A stretch of 64,000 bases of DNA from Caprella mutica (taxonomy: Eukaryota > Arthropoda > Malacostraca > Amphipoda > Caprellidae): assembly GCA_947561585.1 (NCBI GenBank), contig CANNZV010001477.1, positions 62,001 to 126,000 on the forward strand, written 5' to 3'. Positions 1 through 9,911 of this stretch are shown one piece after another. The notes below the pieces were generated by a model. The model had not been told where the DNA came from and ran no database searches. It saw nothing but the letters and a program-made list of their open reading frames with translations. Made by a program: the position numbers and the translations under genes. The stretch's first letter is position 1. Each line of letters opens with the position of its first letter.

Positions 1-312
1 AATTATCTGAAAACTGTTTTATTTCCCCAGACACATATTTTGAATGTGAATTTAAATGAATTCAAAATTTTCACCAGATCATAGTTCTTGCATCACAAAT
101 TAAATACAGTTATTTTCCATAGAAAAAACTTTTACTATATACCTATAACGATATGTTCAATGGGATGATTTGACTGAATTAAATGAAATAGCTACCAATG
201 CTGTTTATTGCATCAAATATGATAATCAATCTTTAGGAAACTATTAATATTTATATCTGTTAAATCAAATTATTATTTATAATCACTATTTTTTTGAAAA
301 ACAATGTAAATA

Positions 313-762
313 CAGTGTGTTTTTTTCTTTTTGAAAGACTTTGACCCCCCACTAGGAATATTTTGAATAAGAATTTAGAAGAAACAAATATATTTTCTTG
401 AAGATAAGGCTTGGTACTTACATTTCATGAAATACAAACTTATTTGAAACTCATTGAAAACACTTCTAAAGGCTATATATAAAATGTGTTGAAAATGGTG
501 GCCAGAAACAGTTGAGAAGGTGACGAAGACTCGAAGAGCGTCTTGGCGCGCAAGACTGACTGCAGGATTCCGGCAGCCATTACCAACACCTTCTGTAGAT
601 AGCCTTTAGAAGTATTTTGAATGAGTTTCAAATAAGTCTGTATTACATGAAATGTAAGTACCAAGCCTTATCTTCAAGAAAATATATTTGTTTCTTCTAA
701 ATTCTTATTCAAAATATTCCTAGTGGGGGGACAAAGTCTTGCAAAAAGAAAAGAACACACTG
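313..762. mobile_element. hairpin MITE, TA-flanked CAGTGTG termini, nested in palindrome arm
   Basis: The two halves are reverse complements over about 190 bp, with ends CAGTGTG and CACACTG bordered by TA. The right arm of the host palindrome shows the uninterrupted sequence. TA targets and CAGTG-type ends suggest a Tc1/mariner-like source. The element at 57579-57763 has the same terminal CAGTGTG. Confidence 0.75.
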
Positions 763-873
763 TATTACGTGAACATGCTACGAGATTGTAGGATAAAATT
801 CATTGGATTATTGTTAAATTCTAAATACATTCTTCTGGAATCTTCACATCGTTTCAATTCTTGTAAGAGCAAC

Positions 874-1095
874 TTACAACTGGTGACCCCGAAGTGACAA
901 AACAAAAGTATATTCTTGTTCAGAATTGATGGTCATTGTCGCAGCCATGTTCCCTTCTCCTTTATAATCTGGTGCAGAGAAAACAGTGTACCCCAATCCC
1001 TGTGAGAGCTTTGCGAACCCCTCTCTGTGATTCTCATGTTCCCGGACCAACATTTTCAGATTATTGGACCTCAGAAATTCTAAAAGTGCATCCTT
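874..1095 (-). pseudogene. PPP-type Ser/Thr phosphatase C-terminal fragment, left arm copy
   Basis: Seventy-three sense codons plus a stop (TAA, complement of 874-876). The peptide runs KDALLEFLRSNNLKMLVREHE, EGFAKL, YTVFSAPDYKGEGNMAA, and ends TFVLSLRGHQL. The order 'FL..N.L..LVR.HE...EGF...YTVFSAP.Y...GN.AA' is the metal-ligand His and C-terminal core pattern of the PPP phosphatase family (PP1/PP2A/PP5-like; compare 'RAHE...GY...TVFSAPNYC...GN'). It lacks the catalytic N-terminal half. It is one arm of a palindrome; the matching copy is at 1243-1464. An open frame continues upstream to 1194 but there encodes palindrome-centre sequence. Inference: a captured gene fragment, not a working enzyme. 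Confidence 0.55.
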
Positions 1096-1242
1096 AGACC
1101 ATGAGGCCCGCTTCACACTTGCGTTGCAGCAATTTTTTCTAACGCAAGTGTGAAGAGCTCCGTTAGAATTAATTGCAGCTAAACTTTTTGCCATGAGCAG
1201 TATTTCTAACGCTACGTTGAGAAATGCAAGTGTGAAAGGTCA

Positions 1243-1464
1243 AAGGATGCACTTTTAGAATTTCTGAGGTTCAATAACCTGAAAATGTTGGTCCGGGGAC
1301 ATGAGAATCACAGAGAGGGGTTCGCAAAGCTCTCACAGAGATTATGGTACACTGTTTTCTCTGCACCAGATTATAAAGGAAAAGGGAACATGGCTGCGAT
1401 AATGATCATCAATTCTGAACAAGAATATACTTTTGTTTTGTCACTCCGGGGTCACCAGTTGTAA
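1243..1464 (+). pseudogene. PPP-type Ser/Thr phosphatase C-terminal fragment, right arm copy
   Basis: Same 73 codons and stop as the left-arm copy, in divergent orientation, with no indels and about seven amino-acid differences (for example FNN for SNN, GHE for EHE, RLWYTVFSAP for GLGYTVFSAP). Keeping length and frame while substitutions accumulate could mean a fairly young duplication or past constraint. No intron, promoter or N-terminal catalytic region is visible. Confidence 0.55.
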
Positions 1465-1751
1465 GTTGCTCTTACAAGAACTAAAACGATGTGAAGATTC
1501 CAGAAGAATGTATTTGGAACTGAACAATAATCCAATGAATTTTATCCTATAATCTGGTATCATGTTTACGTAATATTTCCATTGTTTTTCAACAAAAATA
1601 ACGATTAAAATTGATAATTTGACTTAACAGATAAAAATATTAATAATTTCCTAAAGATTGATAATGTTGCTATATGTGCAATAAGATGATTTGACTGAAT
1701 TAAACAAAATAGCTACCAATGATGTTTATTGCATCAGGTATGATTAATCAA

Positions 1752-4700
1752 TTGTCAATTAACTTATTATCAGATAACGAAATCTTATTTTTCTTAATTT
1801 TTAACGTATTCGATATTTAAATGGGCCATGCATGAGAAAAAAATATCTAATGATTTATCTCATAGGACGAAAAAGAGGAACCCTTCGAACTCAACCTACT
1901 GATTCATCTACATTCTTTACTTTCAGCAAAATTCTTCCTCACGTCCTAGTTTTAGAAATATTCTTTGAAGATGTGAAGGTATATAATTAGTTTAAAATTT
2001 TATTCAATCCTTCTATAATTTTAAACCTAATCTGGATAATACCCATCGTGAAAAATACTGGGGGAAAATGAGCCATACCATTCGTTTGCAAGAACAACGT
2101 CATAAAAAAATGTATTTTCGAGTTATCCACATATAAATCTTAAAATACTGATTCTTTTGGTAAAAGTTTGCTAATTGTAGTTCTAAAATGTACCGCTAGA
2201 GAGGCTAAATGTCCTAACGATATACCATTAAATGATACGTTCATTACAAGTACTAAAATGCCTATCCTGAAAAATAGCTATTTTATAGTTATGAAGGCAT
2301 TCCTTGAACATAAGAAAAGGTACCCTCTTTAGCTTGTTCTTTCAATGGCCTCACTGCAGTACGATCTTCAACAGACTGATACACAGCAAGAGCATGCCAA
2401 GGGTACATGCTGAACTCTAGTTATAACTTATTTAACTGTTAACTACACACTATTAGTTTGGATAATAGATTGGATGTGCGACAGCGATGCATGGGGCTTC
2501 TATTCCTATATTTAATTTCATTTATATGTATTATATCATTATTATATTATAGACTATGTTTGTAGATTACTTTTTACTAGTGAGGATATTAATATTAGTA
2601 GTCTCTGTAATGATATGCATAATAAATTATTGATAATAATACCTGTGTTTCGTATGCAAGATATATCGATTACGCCCCTTCACTCTAAAGCAATAATGGT
2701 TCCTATAACTGAATTACCTTTCGTAAACCTGATTATGAAACATCTCTTTTGGAAATTCAAATCGTGGGACTCCACATAACAATACAGGTAAATGCATAAA
2801 AAGTTATTTGTTGTATAATACTTATCAACATGAAAAATTATAGATGCATAAACGCGTGTATTTCAAATATTAGTATTAGAATACATTTTTATGTCAATTC
2901 ATGCTAAACAACTTCTTGGTTTCAATTGTTAAAGAAGAATTTTAGAATATGAGAGTTGAGATATATTTCTAGCGAATCAGTAAGTAATTGAAGTCTGATT
3001 AACCTGGTCTAAAACTGATTGGATGACAAACCGACATGCCATGTAGGTATTCAGGTATGTGATTTGGAATCTGCATATATAGAACGTTCCTAAACTTCAT
3101 GATAGACTGCATAAATAGTATTTGAACAGTTAAGCAAATCTAGTCGGTCATTGGAAAATGAAATTGTTGCACGACATCACTCTTCAGAGAGTTCTAAAGA
3201 GCAACTCAGCAGGTCAAAGGTCATTCCAGACTCCAGGAAAAAATATATTTAGTACATAATATTATATAACTAATGTCTAGGATCATTAAACAGCAAACGG
3301 CATAAAATTTGGTTCAGTATAAATATTTTTATATGCTTTTAATGGTTTTCTTACTCTGTTTTCACCAATTGTCCGAATCACTAACTAAACTCTGAAGAGA
3401 AAGATTGTACACTCTTTCTTTTGATTTCCAAGTTGAATTTTATAAACAAACAATGCATGTCCGGCCTTCGTTTAGGCTATAAATTATTTCCTTCAGCAAA
3501 TAAACGTTCCATAATAAGTTTCTCCTATTTTATACATTTACACGAATATTTAACATTGTATTGATTATACCTACCTAGCTAACATTCAAAACAAGCGGTG
3601 AACATTCTTTTTCTTTGGACTGAAAAGTTAGCGAGGTGGAAGTAAAACGGCTATTGTAGAATTCTGATTATATATTTTTTAAATGCATATGAAATTAAAT
3701 ATATGCTATCAGATTTCATTCGTTTTGCTGAAAATGATAAGAAACATTAGCCTCATTCATTAAAGCAATGAAGTATTTACTTGGAAGTTGGAGGGGACAT
3801 TTAAGCTAATAGACAGGTAAAGTAAAGACAGCGCCGTTCCATTTTAAATTTTTCGGGGAAATATTCCTATGTTATTCGTACGGATATAAAAATTATGTTC
3901 ATAAACATGTGTACATCTGACGATATATTTAATCTTGGATATTTTTAATTCGATATTTGGATACATAATATTTAACTGCATAAATTAGTCCCTTAATTCA
4001 TTCAGCAATCGTGTACGTACTAGCAATTATCTCTTCTCTAAAGTAATGAAATAAACTGAAAATTATTGTGGGCACAGTGATTTCCTCAATTTCACTGAGG
4101 ACAATTAATTATAATTAATTAATTGAGGAAAAATTGATCGTGTGTGGGTGGCTTTAGATAAATTGTTTTCAGATATTGCCTTCATAAATAACAATCATTT
4201 GAATATATCTTTCAGTAATTGCTTTTGCATATTATATTCTCGTGAAGGTCATAGTGCTTTTCATTGAACATTAATGGGTACTTTATCTGCAGATAGTAGT
4301 TAATAAATCTATTAAATTTTTATATTGATTATATACGTAAGTGTTGCAGTGATAGAACATTTCTTCCATAGTGTTTATTACATTTTTGCTATTAGGTAGC
4401 AATAGCATTGCATGGTATTTTTTCCATACATTTAGATAAATAAAAATGGAGGGCATTTAAAACGGATTAAATGTGATCAAGCAAAGTCTGATTAAGTAGA
4501 TTAGCTAGTTATTCAATTATGATATAGACTCAATTAAAGAATGCGCACCTGATCTTTGGAAATCTGTAGTGGAAAGGTTAAAGTTAGATCTTTTAACGAT
4601 AATAATAAAAAAAAAGAATTGAAAACTAGAAGGCGACAGGAAGCTAAAGAATTGATAGCTTGCGCACTAAATAACTTAGAGACTCTTGGCATGGAAGACG

Positions 4701-4794
4701 AAATATCAAATCTTCAATCAGAAACTTCGTCAGTTTATACCACTATACTGTATGTCGAGTAGAATTTCTTGTGACGAGGTTAACGAACAAGCAT
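1752..4794. other. AT-rich intergenic stretch
   Basis: No exon-like sequence, tandem array or long inverted repeat that I can support. A short open frame at 4556-4762 (Lys/Glu-rich, no family recognised) starts with a non-ATG codon and is probably chance. A local hairpin with an AATTAATTAATT loop lies at 4085-4127. Confidence 0.6.
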
Positions 4795-5040
4795 TTAAAG
4801 GGCCGTGCACACGTAGGGCTTTTTAAGTCTTTCCCACCAGACTTATTGCTAAGCTCCTCCTACTTTTTCCACGAGAATCTTCATGAATCTCCATATGATA
4901 CCTGCAGGTATCATGTATACCAACTGAAATAAATAACAAGTATATAGTTTTTTCTTATATTCTCGTGGAAAAAGTAGGAGGAGCTTAGCAAAAAGTCTGG
5001 TGGAAAGACTTAAAAAACCCTACGTTTGTACGGCCCTTAA
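4795..5040. mobile_element. hairpin MITE with TTAA flanks (family A, copy 1)
   Basis: Terminal inverted repeats (left AGGGCCGTGCACACGTAGGG, right complement GGGCCGTACAAACGTAGGG) lie inside TTAA on both sides, suggesting a piggyBac-type target. Arms pair over about 85 bp (CTCCTCCTACTTTTTCCACG). The centre holds the palindrome GATACCTGCAGGTATC. Confidence 0.85.
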
Positions 5041-6106
5041 TGATTTATCTCAACACTGTGACCGTTCCAGAACCGATTCGTGTGAAAGCTACTATTGATT
5101 ATTACGCTCCACTAGTAAGAATCAACCGTCCCGTTTTTTTCCGTCCAGAAAAAAACCTGTAAGTGTGAAAGAGGCCTAATTCAAAACAATAATACAGCTA
5201 TAACATAATATAAGTGGCTTTTGAATATAGAGAATTTTTTTTAAAGGTAACTTCAACGCTCTATTTCAGAAAAAAAAATTAGAGATAAGAGACCAGGTTC
5301 ATTTTAAAGAGGAAAAGTTATTCAACGAATAACGTTGAATTATTTTTAGTAGTTATATTTGAATTTTTTTTGTATAACCCTATTTAACATATACATACTG
5401 ATATACATAGTTGTTAGATTTTGTTAGCTACAATTTGTTTTCTAATCCAGATATATAAAAAAAACTCAACGTTTTATATTATAGTGTTCCATATTCAAAC
5501 AAGCTCTGCCACGTATATAAACAACTAAAACTAACAGAGAAATAAAGCGTCCACAATCCCAAAACATAATTGTTCAGCAGAGACTGAAATAGTTTACCAT
5601 CAGGTTGTCTCGCTCTAGAAGAAAGTTTCACTTAGGAAAGCCACACATTTACCTCGTACAAAAATAAGTGCGGTACTGACTTCTTATTGTAGCCTACAAA
5701 ATGCAGGAGTGGTTGGCTTTCCCCCAAATAACCTCCAAATCAACTCTCACACCACCTCTGGGGTGTGGTAGGGTGGATCCGCTCCTATTCACCCAGCCAT
5801 TTCCTCCCCCTCCGGGCCCATCCCCCATGTTCGCGCTATAGAGCAGATGTAGCTGTAATATTTACACAATGTATTATACAGGAGTTTTTTAAGCAAATAA
5901 AAAAAATGATCCCCTTAAGAAGTCATTATTTATACTTTCTTTTGTATTCTTACAGATGTAAGTATTATGCTGTAAGTATTATCGTTCAATGCTGTCTTCG
6001 ATTTTTAAATTAATTATTGTCTCATTATACTTTAGTTAGATAACTATAAGTGTCTTTAATTTATTCTACTGTTAGTTATTGAGGTAAGTTCTACGTATTG
6101 GCTGTT
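5041..6106. other. intergenic; GC-richer patch at 5700-5850
   Basis: A stretch ending AAGTGTGAAAGAGGCC (5160-5177) resembles the hairpin at the centre of the 1.1-kb palindrome and is probably a transposon end. At 5700-5850 there is a GC-rich patch with a 249-bp open frame (5765-6013) that matches nothing I know. Nothing else seen. Confidence 0.5.
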
Positions 6107-6114
6107 GTAGAGTC

Positions 6115-6855
6115 CATGAATTAAATAGTTAGAAGGATACTCGCACTTGAAAATGACGCGAAAGTGTGACGTCACGCGAGCGACTCATGACGTCATCTGG
6201 TATACAGATACTCGCATCGGAAATATTTGGTTATAGATCTTCATGAAATAACTTTTGATTACTTGGTCAAATAGATAATTAAATGCATCGTAAATGTCAA
6301 TAAATAATTATATATATATATGTATACGATAATATACCTAATACTGAAATCATTTATTGAATTTAGCTCAGATGATATTCAATAATAATCGGATTTGTGT
6401 CGACTACGATCGATTGAATATTCTCCAACAAATTGAAATTGAAATTGAAGAACTATATAGAATAATTTCTAGTATAAAAATGTATTTATAATAACTATTT
6501 ATCACGATAAAATCGATGTGGTGAAATATTATATATAATTAATATTAGTAGGCGGATTTCTTCAATTAAGGAATGAATGAAAATCATAGATCACTAACTT
6601 TATATTGTTGCTCATAATATATATACAAATTTACAAAATGAATAAAAAAAGAACTGTATACTGTATAGAATAAAGTAGCTAATAGCTGTATTCTGAAAAC
6701 TAGTATTAAGCTACAGAAAAGCTAGTACCTATTGAGCTACAGACTCAAAGTAAACAATACAAGAACCTTTAAATCGTATTCCAAGTGACGTCACCTTCTT
6801 TTCCTTTGTCGGTATTTCTGTCGAGTGCCATACCCTTCTAACTATTTAATTCATG
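6115..6855. mobile_element. 741-bp hAT-like non-autonomous element with 8-bp target duplication
   Basis: Terminal inverted repeats CATGAATTAAATAGTTAGAA and complement are flanked by the exact 8-bp duplication GTAGAGTC (6107-6114 and 6856-6863). An 8-bp duplication is typical of hAT elements. Both sub-terminal regions carry TGACGTCA-like motifs. No transposase frame. Confidence 0.85.
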
Positions 6856-7343
6856 GTAGAGTCTGTATAGACGTGAGGTAATTTTCATTCAGTACCAATC
6901 CGTAAATTAGTAATTCTTATAATAGGTACCTACCTAGCTTTGTGAAATTGCTAACCATATGGTCACTTAATAATGACTCATATGTATAGCTAGTTAATTA
7001 TCTTTTGTGTAGAACCATGAATGAGTATCTTCATCAGGAATATGATTTTAGCGACCCATTTGGTAGAAATGGGTAATGTGCTCATATAAATTGGCTTTTA
7101 TGATATTCAAAGTTGACAACTTTACTTACTGTTCAGTGTTCAACTTCAATGTTATGTTGTCAGTTGTCTGTTTGAGAGTTGAGACGAGCTTTTTCTATCT
7201 TAGACTATCTATTGTATTAAATTGTAACTAGGGAGTTTCTTTATCAAAAACATAGGTACATGATAATGTACATTTGAATTTACTTAATTTATCTTAAGTA
7301 GGTTACCGACACTTACCGTAGGACGTAGTCACGTAGGTATAAC

Positions 7344-7625
7344 CCAGTCTGTATTTCGTGGTAAATTTCTAATTTCCACCGACATCATGACATGTCGGTG
7401 GAATTTTTCACTTTTGAAAATAATATTCTGGCAAAATTGGTGGATTTTTAGCTATTTATTCCTATGTAGTATGTTATGTTACGGTTACCATTAATTTTTG
7501 GTTGATAAATTGGGAAAATGTTGGTGGATTAGCAGGCCAAATTAGTGAAATTACTTGAAATTTATGGTGGATTTTTCAGCTTTTTGAAAAAGTCAGTGGG
7601 ATTTTATGCACCAAATACAGACTGG
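7344..7625. mobile_element. hAT-like MITE, CCAGTCTG family, copy 1
   Basis: Ends CCAGTCTGTATTT and complement; exact 8-bp target duplication GGTATAAC at 7336-7343 and 7626-7633. The internal sequence (GGTGGATTTTTAGC, AAATTGGGAAAATGTTGGTG) recurs inverted in copy 2. Confidence 0.88.
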
Positions 7626-7837
7626 GGTATAACCGTATATGTTACAAGTTACAAGTAGACATTGTTTAATGATTATTAATTTTAATAATTTAGGTAGGTA
7701 TTCATATTTGAAATTTCAAGTGTTCATAAATTAAAATAAAATTAGGTACCTATACCTAGGTATAGATATACCTAATAATAATATTATTACATTATGTAAT
7801 AATTAATATAGAATATATTATATTATATATATAGGAT

Positions 7838-8310
7838 CCAGTCTGTATTTGGTGCACAAAATCCCACTGACTTTCTCAAAAAGCTGAAAAAATCCACCAT
7901 AAATTTCCAGTATTTTTGCTGATCCACCAACATTTTCCCAATTTATCCACCGAAAATTAATGGTAACATAGGAATAAATAGCTAAAAATCCACCGACTTT
8001 GCCAGAATATTATATTCCAAGGTGCCAAGTAATAAAGCATGTCCAAACTCGCCATTTTAATGGCGAGTTTGTGACAGTTATTTTGAGCCCTTCAAATGCA
8101 AATGGTGAGTTTTTTTCTATTTTTCTCCTATGCTACAAAGTTATTTCGGAGAGAATTTATGTAAAATTGATCATTTTGGAGAGAATTTGTTGAATTTTGG
8201 AGAGAGCTGGAGAGACAAATGGTGAGTTAATGTGACATACTATTATACTTGGCAAAGGTGAAAAAATTCCACAGACATGTCGGTGGAATTTACCATGAAA
8301 TACAGACTGG
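7838..8310. mobile_element. hAT-like MITE, CCAGTCTG family, copy 2 (inverted, with nested insert)
   Basis: Opposite orientation to copy 1, with 8-bp target duplication TATAGGAT on both sides. Compared with copy 1 it carries about 230 extra bases at 8022-8254, themselves a transposon-like insert. Confidence 0.88.
8022..8254. mobile_element. nested element inside MITE copy 2
   Basis: Absent from the matching place in copy 1. Its ends CCAAGTAATA and TATTATACTTGG are imperfect inverted repeats. Internal 'TTTTGGAGAGAAT' motifs recur at 9410-9520, so this is a second small family. Confidence 0.65.
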
Positions 8311-8716
8311 TATAGGATACCTAAGTGTAAGTAAGTTATGGGAAATAATTAATTAAGAATTGTCTGAATTGTTAATAAAATTGAAAATTGTTAAGATCCC
8401 AGACACAGGCTGCAGGCAGCAGCCATTCTGCAAAGTGTGTCAAATCTGTGTCAAAGAGTTTATTCTGAATTTCTGAGGACAATTTGTCTCCAAAGATTTT
8501 CAAATCTGTGTCCAAGTCCAAAATGACCAGAATTTTCTAAAATGTCTCTAATAATAACATGTAAACATAGCAATTAATCAGGAATTTGTTTCCAAGGTCT
8601 TGCCGTCTTGGTTGCAAAGTTAATGTTTCCCTCAAAAAATGTCTCCAAAGGCAAAGTTGAAAGATCTTTGGTGACAATCGACATGGACGCGCTTGCGGCC
8701 GCTATGCAGACTGAGG

Positions 8717-9397
8717 CCAGACTGTATCTCATGGTAAATTCCACCATGAATTTTTCTCTATTAAAAATAATATTCTGTCAAAGTCGGTGGATTCTTAGCT
8801 ATTTATTCCTATGGCTATACCTATTAAGGAAATTGACCCACATTTCAAAAAGTTTTTTTATTCGTGAACTGATTGTTTGTTCTGAAATTTGCAAATTATA
8901 TGTAACTTTGCAAACTTTTTAATATTTTATCTAAGAAACCTGCTCGAAATATTGTTTAGTAAAATATAATCGCCAGTGGAGTCTCAATTTCCCATTTATA
9001 TATGAATCCTGGCCGTCAAACTGTTAATTTTTGGATTGAAGAAAAGGAGTTGGTGTCTTCATCTTCGTAACCTGTCTACGACATGGGGAGATTTAAGAAG
9101 CACCTTTGGATGAAAATTTTCAAGGAACAACTTGAAAACGAGCTAAGAAACCTGCTCGAAATATTGTTTAGTAAAATATAATCGGCAGTGGAGTCTCAAT
9201 TTCCCATTTATATATGAATCCTGGCCGTCAAACTGTTAATTTTTGGATCCTATGGCTATGTTACCATTAATTTTTGGTGGATAAATTGGGAAAATGTTAG
9301 TGGATCAGCCAAATTATGAAATTAATGGAAATTTATGGTGGATTTTTTCAGCTTTTTGAAAAAGTCGATGGGATTTCGTGCACCAAATACATACTGG
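8717..9397. mobile_element. hAT-like MITE, CCAGTCTG family, copy 3 (split by insert)
   Basis: Start and end match copy 1 (to about 8815 and from about 9249). Between them lie about 430 bp of unrelated DNA that includes a 106-bp direct repeat. A patch just before it (8600-8720) is GC-richer and has an open frame with no recognised homology. Confidence 0.7.
8931..9248. repeat. 106-bp direct repeat pair
   Basis: 8931-9036 and 9143-9248 are the same (starting CTAAGAAACCTGCTCG) except for one base, separated by 106 bp. Such close identity points to a recent tandem duplication or a very short LTR-like pair. Confidence 0.85.
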
Positions 9398-9520
9398 TAT
9401 GCTAATGCTATAATGTTATTTTGGAGAGAATTCATGATAATTTGATCATTTTGGAGAGAAATTTGGTGATCTTTGGAGAGGCAAATGGAGAGTTTATGAG
9501 CCATACTATTTTACTTGAAC
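9398..9520. mobile_element. second copy of the 'GGAGAGAAT' small element
   Basis: Shares several blocks (TTTTGGAGAGAATT, GATCATTTTGGAGAGAA, CATACTATT.TACTTG) with the nested element at 8022-8254. It abuts MITE copy 3. Confidence 0.5.
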
Positions 9521-9842
9521 TCTTTTCATGGTAATGATGTTATCATGATTCATGTATGTAATTCATATTTTTGTACTGCTACTGTAATGTATTTTAAATT
9601 ATTTCATGATTTTTATAATGGATTATTGACTATTCCATCTGAGTTACAATCTTAAGAAATGTTTGAAGAGATATCTTTAGAAAGATAACTAGATAATTGA
9701 CAATTAATTATTAGTTTTAGCATCTTATCTCTTTTATTTATTTTCAGGTGATTGACCTTTAGCTTCTGAATGTTCTAATTCAGGCTTTAATTTATATCTT
9801 ACCCACTTAATTTATCACTTAATTGGTGTCCATATTATTAAA

Positions 9843-9911
9843 ATGATCCGCACTACACTAATGAATAATGAAGTGGAAAAGGAGGAAGATAAACGTATCC
9901 AATCGATAAAG
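9843..9911 (+). CDS. TTC5: TTC5 exon 1 (first coding exon)
   Basis: Twenty-three codons from ATG at 9843 to AAG, then donor GTCAGT at 9912. The peptide is acidic/basic (NNEVEKEEDKRIQSIK), like the charged N-terminus of vertebrate TTC5, and runs in phase 0 into exon 2 (EVVDGVYKFK). The exon is short and the start is inferred from the frame only, so it is less certain than the others. Confidence 0.75.

Larger units (their letters stand above)
221..1665. mobile_element. large palindromic element carrying the phosphatase fragments
   Basis: The left arm (221-312 plus 763-1095) is the reverse complement of the continuous right arm (1243-1665). The left arm is interrupted by a separate 450-bp hairpin element (313-762). 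The centre (about 1096-1242) holds a smaller hairpin around CTTCACACTTGCGTT. The palindrome is flanked by an imperfect direct repeat of roughly 75 bp (about 155-230 and 1673-1751, sharing GATGATTTGACTGAATTAAA). No transposase frame is present. Confidence 0.7.

Noticed and set aside
881..898. TGGTGACCCCGAAGTGA resembles an LTR-retrotransposon primer-binding site
   Set aside because: It occurs mirrored in both palindrome arms (1446-1460 region), is in frame with the phosphatase-like peptide, and no paired LTR or polypurine tract is seen.
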